Shown here piece after piece: positions 56,401 through 64,000 of a DNA stretch of 64,000 nucleotides. The translations under genes and the position numbers were made by a program. The notes beneath the pieces are model-generated. The model did not search any database and was not told the origin of the DNA. It worked only from the letters and a program-made list of their open reading frames with translations. This DNA comes from Piscicola geometra (lineage: Eukaryota > Annelida > Clitellata > Hirudinida > Piscicolidae), in the NCBI GenBank assembly GCA_943735955.1, contig OX030957.1, positions 6,818,757-6,882,756 of the forward strand, given 5' to 3'. Every line of letters begins with the position of its first letter. Position 1 is the first letter of the stretch.

Positions 56401-59400
56401 GAAAACACAGAAACAAATGAAGTCACACACAAACACACACACACTTGCAATAGAAGGGTGTGTATTTCAATGAAGCGGCCCTTTTGACGCTTCGAGAAAC
56501 AAAATCCCGTGAAAAGAACTGACTTTCCACTCATTATTCGCATAGTGAATATGCTTCGACCGGTTGAAGAATGCACATGCGCAATATGTGATTTCATAAT
56601 TAAAAAAATATAATCATAGATTTGCATTGATACATCTAAACACGAAAAATAATTATTTAAAAATACTTTAAATTCATACGATGATATATATTCATATTTT
56701 AACTCTTACCCTTACCCAAACCCAAATACGAAAATTCTAGGTTGAGGAATATACTCAAAGTATTTATATTTTGCGTGCGGATTTCTCAAACGGTTGGAAC
56801 AATTATATCTCTGCTGACTTCTCACAGAGTTTGCTTGTATAGCTGCACTATCATCCATCCATTCATCGACCACTTTCCTTTTCCACTGCCTTTCATAGAC
56901 TAAGACACCTATTTCATGATTTAATTTCAAAAAGTGTACAGAACTTTCCTCTCCAAGCAAGAAAGGGCTAGGCACGTTTGTTACAATTTCGAGCTCCAAA
57001 TATCTTTTTTGAGTTGCAAAGGCCTCCTCGGGTGCCTATCTCCATGGCAACATCGATCCGTGGAGTTACATCTTTCGCATCCGTCCTCACTAATTACGGC
57101 ACAGGAGGTCCAATTACAGCCCCTCTCACTGCACACGAAGCCACCGCACCGGCTAATTAATCGTTCCGAACCCTTGTGTCTTGCCGACATCTTGCAAGAA
57201 TCATATTTTTTCGCGAGAAGCCTTTTTGATGCTTTTAATTAATATTATTTTCGCATGATGGATTGCCGAAAGATTATTTTCTGCCTGCCTTTCTAGGCAC
57301 ACACTCCTAGATTAATGTCGTTCTTTCGCGTTCAGACATCTTCTAGGCTGGCTCTACTGACAAGAGGCACTACTGACAACCGCAACCAAAAATTGAAAGG
57401 GAATTAGAAACACTTTTTTAGTTGATGAAAATGATGAAGGAATAGGCTTGAAAAAAATTATTTAGATATATATATTGGGTTTTATATAATAGTTTAAGCT
57501 CTTATTAGCTGTGACGAATCTGAGAAAACGAAAAAAGAAATAACAAATAATAAGTGGAAATTTTTTTTATTGAAAAGCAACATATGAAAAATCTTATAAA
57601 AATTGAACTTTATTTAAAAAAATATAAAAAAACATAAAGCCACATTAACGTAAAATTAATAGTAATGATATCAAAGCCGATCCGAAAAATCAAGAGCAGA
57701 CAAAATACGATACTAGGCTCCACTTACTTCTCCACAAGTTTTGCATTTGCATGTTTTGATTCACGAAAGCATTTGAAAGCAAATATAAGAAAATTGATAA
57801 AACTATAAAAATTCAGACTTTTCTTATCAATATATCCATCCTAAAATGTTTATCAGAAATATATCTCTATAAAAAAAGGATTCATGAAAAATATAATAAA
57901 AATACATTAACTAGAACGAAGAAACAAAAATAAAATGTAAAAAAGTTTTTAAATATAAAAATCTCTCAAAAATAATTTTAAAAATTATATACAATTTTTG
58001 GCAAAACGCGCGAGAAAGCAAGTGGCAGGAGGCGAATGATACGTCTCAATCACAGCTTCCCGCTAACGACCCAACCATCCTTCCATCCATCATAAAGAAA
58101 CTTTTGTTTCATTTCATTATATTTTTTTCACATTGCGATATTGTCTTTTTTTGCTGAGTATTTATATTCCAGATTAAAAAAAATTCTCAACAAAAATCTC
58201 TCCTCGCAAACGGTGAATTTTTCAAAGAAAGAAATTTTATCGAAATAAGTTCTGAGAAGAAGAAGAAGAAGACGCGTGTGTTCTTCATCGGAGGTTTCAG
58301 GGGGGGGGGGACAAAAGGAACGAGAGCATTAGTGACGATGAAGTGCCAACGGGCAGACGTATTATTCGCGCGCATGCAATTCATGAGGCGGAAAAATCCT
58401 GCTGCATGATGAAGGCTGCCATACGTTGAAGGAAGCATGAGGAATACATGAGGGTGCATCAGGGTGCATGGTGGCTGGAGGGTGAACACTTGTTAAAAAG
58501 ATGCCATTAATAAAGGGGAAAAACAATAGGTTTCGTGAGAATTTAAAAGAAGCCATAAAAGTAAAACAATAAAAACTAAAGCCCACAAATTTGGTAGATC
58601 CTAAAAGGAACATGAAGCTGCAAAATGAGCAAAAAACTTTCAGAGCGACTAAAACTTTAAAGTGACATAAATTGCGGGAATTCCTGAAAGTGTAATGGCG
58701 TACGTGAGAGAAAAGGTGGCGTGATGTCGCAGAATTTGTAGCTCGTAAATTGTAATACAAGTCGCTGTATGTTTAAGGCACGAGCACAATATGCCGCATT
58801 GTCGAGGCAACAGGACAGAAACAAAAGACAGTGAGTTCACATCGGAGCAATAAAAGAATACTCCGCTCCGTTGCGAGGGCAGGGCGCCAATGACATTCCT
58901 GGTTACTACTACATTGTGCTGCAGTACCAGCGTGCTCCTCTGAAGTGTTTGCATACAAGAAACTCAAAAAAATGTCTGCAGTGACATTATTACACTAGCA
59001 GTCCCAGCAACAGCAAAAACTAAAAAAACCACGGAGAAGTTGTAATGCTAGTTGAATGTTTGTTGGGTACTTGAGGTCGCTGAAATTGCAAAGTGATTCA
59101 GGAAAAGCAAGATGGAGTCATGCCGATGTTCAATTTTCAATATTTAAAACATAATTCCCTCAAATTCAATACAAATCGACAAACTTCACAGAGACGAACA
59201 GTAAACTCTACAGGCATAAAGCTTGGCTGCGGAGACGAGTGAAGGATGTATGGAGTAGGCAATTAACGGGTGATGGAGATGGGATGCTTGTGTGGTGTTG
59301 AAAGAAGTGTGTGGGAATGACTGGTCGATGAATTAAAAGTGAACTCAACTCTGAACAAATGCGAGGCGTACAGCGCATTGTGTGAGGGCTTGCACAGTAG

Positions 59401-62400
59401 ATTTACTATTGGCACTTTGAGAATTATTTTTATTAATTTCAAATTTGCTATAAGTGTAATAGTATTTGAAAGTTTTTAATTTTATAAACGGTATTTCTTT
59501 TCAATTTACGTAATTTTCAAAATACATTTATCCAACTAATAAACAGCATCAACGCTACAATTCGAAATTTGAAATGCGCTGAGAACTATCAAAAACATAA
59601 AAAGAATTTCCTGACAGCGGCGGATGAGGCTGACTGGCCTATTGTTGTAAATAAGGAATTATGAGATAAAAGAGCCCTAAAAAAGGCATAAAGACGTTAG
59701 GAAGGTGCTAACAGGCCTTTTGCTTTGAGTACCCTTTAATGTCTCCTATGATCTGAGCATAAGCACTTACAAATAATTTTCTTTTTGAAACTTTGTCTTT
59801 TTTATAAAATCTTTTTTTTCAAATACATCTGACTTATATTGTATGGGTTGCATAAGCTGCACTACCAAACTCAAACTACCAGCCAAAAAAAACCATCTAC
59901 TTACAAACTAACCAGCCAACAACCACCACTGTAACACAAACCCTCTTCCCTCTCAACCTACCATCATGAAAGTCGACATGTTTGTTGGCGTCAGAGGCAT
60001 TCGTGAAGGTTTTGCGGCACTGGGGACAGTGGTAGATGGTTCTCCCGTCCGTGAGACTAATCGCCTTGCACACCTCCCTCGAGCGTTTGCTAGGAAGTGC
60101 CTTGTGGTGGGGTGCCCTTTGGGGAAGGAAGAAAAAGTTTTGAAAGGAGAATAAGTAAGTTTGGAAAATAAAAATTATTTTGGAGAAAAAATCGATAAAA
60201 AAACAAATCTGTTAGAAACTTTTTTTTGGGTCAAGTTGCAGCATTGTTGGCCATAAGTTAAGAAGCACTAAACCGATTGAAGGCATTTTCTTATCATTTA
60301 AAGCATCCGCGGGCTGTGTTTTGAACCCTGCATCCCTAAGCTCACCACCATTCTTTTCCTTTTTGACTTCTTCCTACAACTTCCTTCTACTCTATAAAAC
60401 TCCCACCCTCTCTACTCTTCCATTTTTATCTCTTCTTCTCTCTACCTTTTTCTACTTATCTCAACTACTCTCTTCCACTATTTATCACTCCCTATCACTC
60501 CTTTCCATTACTTTTCCATCCCTTTCACTCTCTTTTTTCCTACTTTTAAAGACTTCTTCTTCTACTTCTTAACACTTTCTACCACTTTCTTTTTTTTCTT
60601 CTTTTTTTTCTACCACTCTACCACTTCATAAAAAGTTCCCCCATTCCCCATCCTTCCATACCCCTCACTTCCACTCCTTGAATGTATTCATTTCCCACCT
60701 TTCCATAACCCTCACTACCACTCCCCACTTTCCTCGCATACCACTCACTACCACTCGCTGAGACGCAAGCACACAGCCTTGGTGGCAGGTCAGCGTGCAG
60801 GGTTGCTCTCTGGCGCGCTCGGAGGCGGTGATTAATGGAGGTTACGCATAAGTGAGTGTCATAACACTTCATAGCGCCATAAATTAATTATCTGCCGAGA
60901 TTTATTCTCAGCATTCAAAGGCAAAACGCTGTTATTTTGTCTGCAAGCGAGAATTCTTGGGAGCAGGAGGTAGCGTGCAGTTGTTGCGTAAACTTTTTGA
61001 GAAGTCTTCTCGTGATATTTCGTGGTAATGGCGCTTAAACAACCTGTTATCTCATTGCCATCACTTAGCACAAGTGTACGAAAGTATAAAACGAGTTCTG
61101 TAACAATGTCCTTGCTTTAGTATTTTATCTTCTGGATGCGCTTTGAAAAGTTTCGAGATTTGGAGGTTTACCGAAAGGAAAACCTATTTTAATTAATCAC
61201 GTTCGAACACCAGTGCAAAATTATTATTTTTCAATCTTTTTAAAACAAAAATAAGATTTAATTAATTTCTATCTTTTATTATTAACAAACAAAATAGTTT
61301 TCAAACCTGCTTTCAAAAAAGATGTTGCTGTTGCTTATTTTGTTGCTGATATTGTTGACGTTGTTGCTGTTGTTGTTGCTGTTGTTGTTGATGTTGTTGG
61401 AAATAGGCACAGGCTCAGTTTTCATGGGAAAGTCTGAAAGGCTTTTTAAATGACTCCAGCTTTTAAATTCCTGGGTGCCGATGTTGTTGTTGTTGTTGTG
61501 GAAGAGGAGGTAGTTGTAGTAGGGATGGGCGAGGTGGTAGTTGAAGTAACTGACACTCGAGGATAAGAGGTCAGCCTCTCTCTTGAAGGGAAACGTTAAG
61601 TAGGGGTTTGGGTTGCTGTTGTTGTTGCTGTTGCTGTTGTTGCTGTTGCCGTTGTTGTCGTTGTTGTTGCTGTTGCTGTTGTCGTCGTTGCTTGTGTTAC
61701 TACTGTTGCAAGTAGTGTTTTTGTTGTTGCTGGTGGTGCGGGAAAAGGTAGAACTGGTAACGTTGCTGTCTTTGCTGTGGTTGAATTCATGAGAAGGTTT
61801 GTTATTGTTGTTTTCGTTGTTATTATTTTTGTTTTCATCCGAATTAGTGCTGATCATTGTATTGAAGAGAGGAGTAGATTTCGTAGTTGTGGGGGTGTTG
61901 GGGGTGGAGTGGGGGAGGTGGGAGAGCGACTGACTTGGAAGCGTGTTTGGAGTTTCGCGAGTGGACAAGTGATGGTTGTCATGGTTACGCAGATCAGAGC
62001 AATATAAAGCTAATTCTGGGTTGTCTTTGTTTTCTTCACTCGTTTTGTAGAAAGAGTTTGATGCGTCGTGCTTTTTTGTTTGTTTTGAGATTGTTGTGTT
62101 GTTGTTGAAGGATGTAGTTGTATTAGTTTCTTGTGTTGTTGCTGCTGCTTCGCTGTTGCTTTCGTTGTTGCTCATGTTGTGGTTGTAGTATTTGAAAAGC
62201 CACCACGGATCGATGAGTGAAGAAGTGTTGAGAGGCGACACTTGTGGGTAGTTGAGGGGGTAGTGTTGGTTGCAGTGCTGTAGTTGCTGGTAGTAATGAT
62301 ACGAAACGTGCATGAGTTTGTACAGCTCCAAAGGGTTGTACAGGAGATTGGGAAAGAAATTGAAAGTTGGCTGCTCAGTCGGATGCGCAGTTGATGGCGT

Positions 62401-64000
62401 GGGAGAAGGGAGCGAGGAGGAAATGGGAGAGGTGATGATGGGGGAGATGGGCTCTGTGTTCTGAGAAGATTCCTTGGAGTTTCCATCAGACTTGTCTTCA
62501 TCCTGGGAACTACTTCCGTTTTTGTTGCTGTTTCTTCTTTCTTTTGCATCTCCCTCCAGCTTCCACCCTCGCATGCAATTGTCTTTCGCCTCCTTTTCTT
62601 CGTTACTTTCTCCGTTTGAAAGAGTGTCGCTTTTATCATTGAAAAATCTCTCGAGGAGGAAATGCCTCGACTGCGCAGGAGTTGTGCTTTTATTTTTGCT
62701 TGAAGTGCATGAATGAGTCGAGGTCTGTGTAAAACACTGGGTGGTTGTTTGAATTGAAAGGTGGTGGTTTGAGTCTTTGGTTTTGGTTGGAGAAGAGATG
62801 GATGGCGGAGTTGTCTTGGCGTGGATGGATGCATCGAGCTTGCTGCTGAATCCAGGGAGTTGTGTGTGGTTGGAGAGGAAGTTGTTTGTTGTGTTGTAAT
62901 TGCTGTTGTTTTGGTTAGAAGATTCTTTTGTTGTGAGATTGTTATTGTAGGGAGAAATTGAAATGTTACTGTTGTTTTTATCCACGAAAATCTCTTTTTT
63001 TGAGCGACCGCTGTTGCTAGAGCGTGTTGTATCGTCGTTGTGCTTGTTATTTCTGTAGCTGACATGACTGTTGTACTGGTTGCTTATACATTCATTGTTC
63101 TTGCATTTCACTCCATTCAATTCGTTTTTATTCAATAAAAAAAATTCATTGCTGCCATTTTTCAAAACGACACCAGTTTCGCTTTTGAGAGCAAGTTTTC
63201 CATTAATTGTAGAATCATAGTACCCAGTTTCATCCTTACTTCCTTCTTCATCAACACCATCAGCATCACCCATATTCGGGGAACTGCTCAGAACCCCATT
63301 GGAATCCCTTCCATCTCCACACACGTCCCTCCTACCATCGCTATCTCCCCTCTCAAACCTCGACTGTTTCCCATGGCAATCAGGACTTCCTTTGCTGGAT
63401 CTTCGCTTTGAGAGGCATTTTTCAAGTAGACTTTGTTCTTCGTATACAACGCTGGTGTTGCTTTTTTTGTTAGTGGAGTTGTTGGTGTGAATGGTGTTGT
63501 TGATGTTGTTGTTGTTGATGGCGTTATTAGTGTTGTTGCTAGTGTTGTTGACTATTTTGTTTTTAGTTTCATAGTTGTCTTTAAGTATGTTTATAATTAT
63601 GTTGCTACTTTTGTTAGTGTTGCTGCCAAGGTTAGCTGTGTTGTTGTTGTTGAGGTGGTTGTTAACATGGTTGTCAACTTTATCATTTACATCATTATGA
63701 TTATTATTATAGAAACAGCGTTTCTTCTTTACTTTTTGTGCTTTGAAGTTGTTGTGACTGTTACATTTACGGTTATTTTGTGTGTTGCAGTTGTTTTTGT
63801 TATCTTTTTTGTTGTCGTTTTCGTTAATTCTTGAACAAGTAAAATCACCAGCGTTTTCGCTTGTTGCTTGCTGCCTTTTTTGAAGACTATTCGGGCTGTC
63901 AACGCCACAGTAATCGTTACCAACCTCCCTTCCGTTCACCTCTCCCTGGTTCAGTGTCTCTCTCTTCGCTTCTGTCTTGTCGTCATCGACCACTAAATTA
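52783..64000 (-). CDS. C2H2 zinc-finger protein with long Asn-rich N-terminal part, cut by right edge
   Basis: Five exons: 61307 to at least 63993 (possible acceptor TTTAG at 63994), 59962-60116, 53799-53882, 53301-53339 and 52783-52934. Phases 2, 1, 1, 1, stop. Four fingers: [20 protein letters not shown] ending [23 protein letters not shown] ending [23 protein letters not shown] ending KSQIH, split by an intron; and [20 protein letters not shown] ending DRH. The protein stops 6 residues after the last finger. About 900 N-terminal residues are rich in Asn, Ser, Thr and Lys with no other domain. It is probably a nuclear DNA-binding regulator; the family was not recognised. Finger 1 to finger 2 is separated by a 6-kb intron (53883-59961). 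The frame is open to the window edge, so more N-terminal exons may exist. Confidence 0.8.
52997..53100. repeat. 12-bp GGTGTGGTTTTT repeat, last intron of the zinc-finger gene
   Basis: About eight perfect copies. On the sense strand CACACCAAAAAC units lead toward the final acceptor. Confidence 0.95.
53340..53415. repeat. (ATG)n tract at a zinc-finger exon acceptor
   Basis: On the sense strand (CAT)n ends in CATCATCAG, which is itself the acceptor of exon 53301-53339. Confidence 0.95.
53886..54070. repeat. (GGAT)n tetranucleotide tract
   Basis: Sense-strand (ATCC)n runs into CCACTCAG, the acceptor of the second-finger exon. Confidence 0.93.
54625..55170. repeat. ACACCAC-type minisatellite, about 545 bp
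   Basis: Units such as CACCACACACAACACCACAC and CACCAACACCACCACACAAA give six-frame ORFs of Thr/His or Val/Cys, all artefacts of the repeat. Confidence 0.95.
60117..61306 (-). other. Intron of the zinc-finger gene with a balanced-composition island
   Basis: 1.2 kb. The part at 60340-60650 is CTT/CTC-rich. The part at 60760-61080 is of higher complexity, with GGTGATTAATGG and CATAAATTAATTAT words (homeodomain-type cores). No exon is supported. Confidence 0.45.

Larger units (their letters stand above)
53883..59961 (-). other. 6-kb intron of the zinc-finger gene
   Basis: Contains (GGAT)n next to the 53882 acceptor (53886-54070) and a CACCACACAAACACAC block (54625-55170). Balanced islands are at 56730-57220 and 58300-58980. 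It also has AT-rich filler. No exon was found inside. The islands could be regulatory for this gene or for eve. Confidence 0.5.

Noticed and set aside
62172..63065. 297-residue minus-strand ORF in another frame
   Set aside because: It is a shadow of the zinc-finger gene's long exon; the 903-residue frame is longer, joins the finger exons in phase and is open to the edge.

Overview
This is eukaryotic (metazoan) DNA. It is intron-rich, AT-rich between genes and saturated with micro- and minisatellites. Thirteen protein-coding loci can be read, most as multi-exon genes whose splice phases close exactly. An even-skipped homeobox gene, Numb, BTBD9 and a conundrum/ARHGAP18-type RhoGAP point to a bilaterian animal. 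The tandem-repeat load and asparagine-rich proteins would fit a lophotrochozoan such as a leech. That placement is inference; no species call can be proved from the window alone.

Layout. 1-2627 (-): N-terminal half of a GANP/MCM3AP (SAC3) homologue, cut by the left edge. 3002-6818 (-): CIAO3 (NARFL), cytosolic Fe-S assembly. 7429-8373 (+): CFAP20/BUG22, divergent from CIAO3. 8.4-14.5 kb: AT-rich, with a MITE-like inverted repeat, a decayed ORF and one small hypothetical gene (-). 14519-22174 (+): BTBD9 in 19 exons, with many introns made of satellite DNA. 24430-27485 (-): Numb. 27844-29543 (+): an unrecognised 456-residue protein. 29779-32397 (+): VPS72/YL1. 32663-33392 (-): PSMG3/PAC3 proteasome chaperone. 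34.2-35.5 kb: a 32-bp tandem array. 36163-43317 (-): ARHGAP18/28-type RhoGAP in about 21 exons. 43.3-48.9 kb: non-coding, probably the eve upstream control region. 48888-51539 (+): even-skipped/Evx, with its intron inside the homeobox. 52783-64000 (-): C2H2 zinc-finger gene, open at the right edge.

The genes are housekeeping and developmental neighbours; nothing shows a dedicated operon or pathway cluster. Several pairs are tightly packed: CIAO3/CFAP20 are divergent over 610 bp, Numb/hypothetical are divergent over 358 bp, hypothetical to VPS72 is 235 bp in tandem, and VPS72/PSMG3 converge over 265 bp.

The most striking pattern is that simple repeats repeatedly start at splice donors or end at splice acceptors, with strand asymmetry. 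GTGATG, GTGAGT, GTGGGT or GTGTGT runs often grow out of the 5' splice site. CA, CAT or CACC runs often lead into the terminal CAG in place of a polypyrimidine tract. Secondary points are a Cys/Gly-rich insert in the Fe-S protein CIAO3, a GC-AG intron filled with a 20-bp satellite in BTBD9, a tandem array carrying E2F-like and CCAAT-like words across the BTBD9 stop codon, and a VPS72 splice donor duplicated by a minisatellite.
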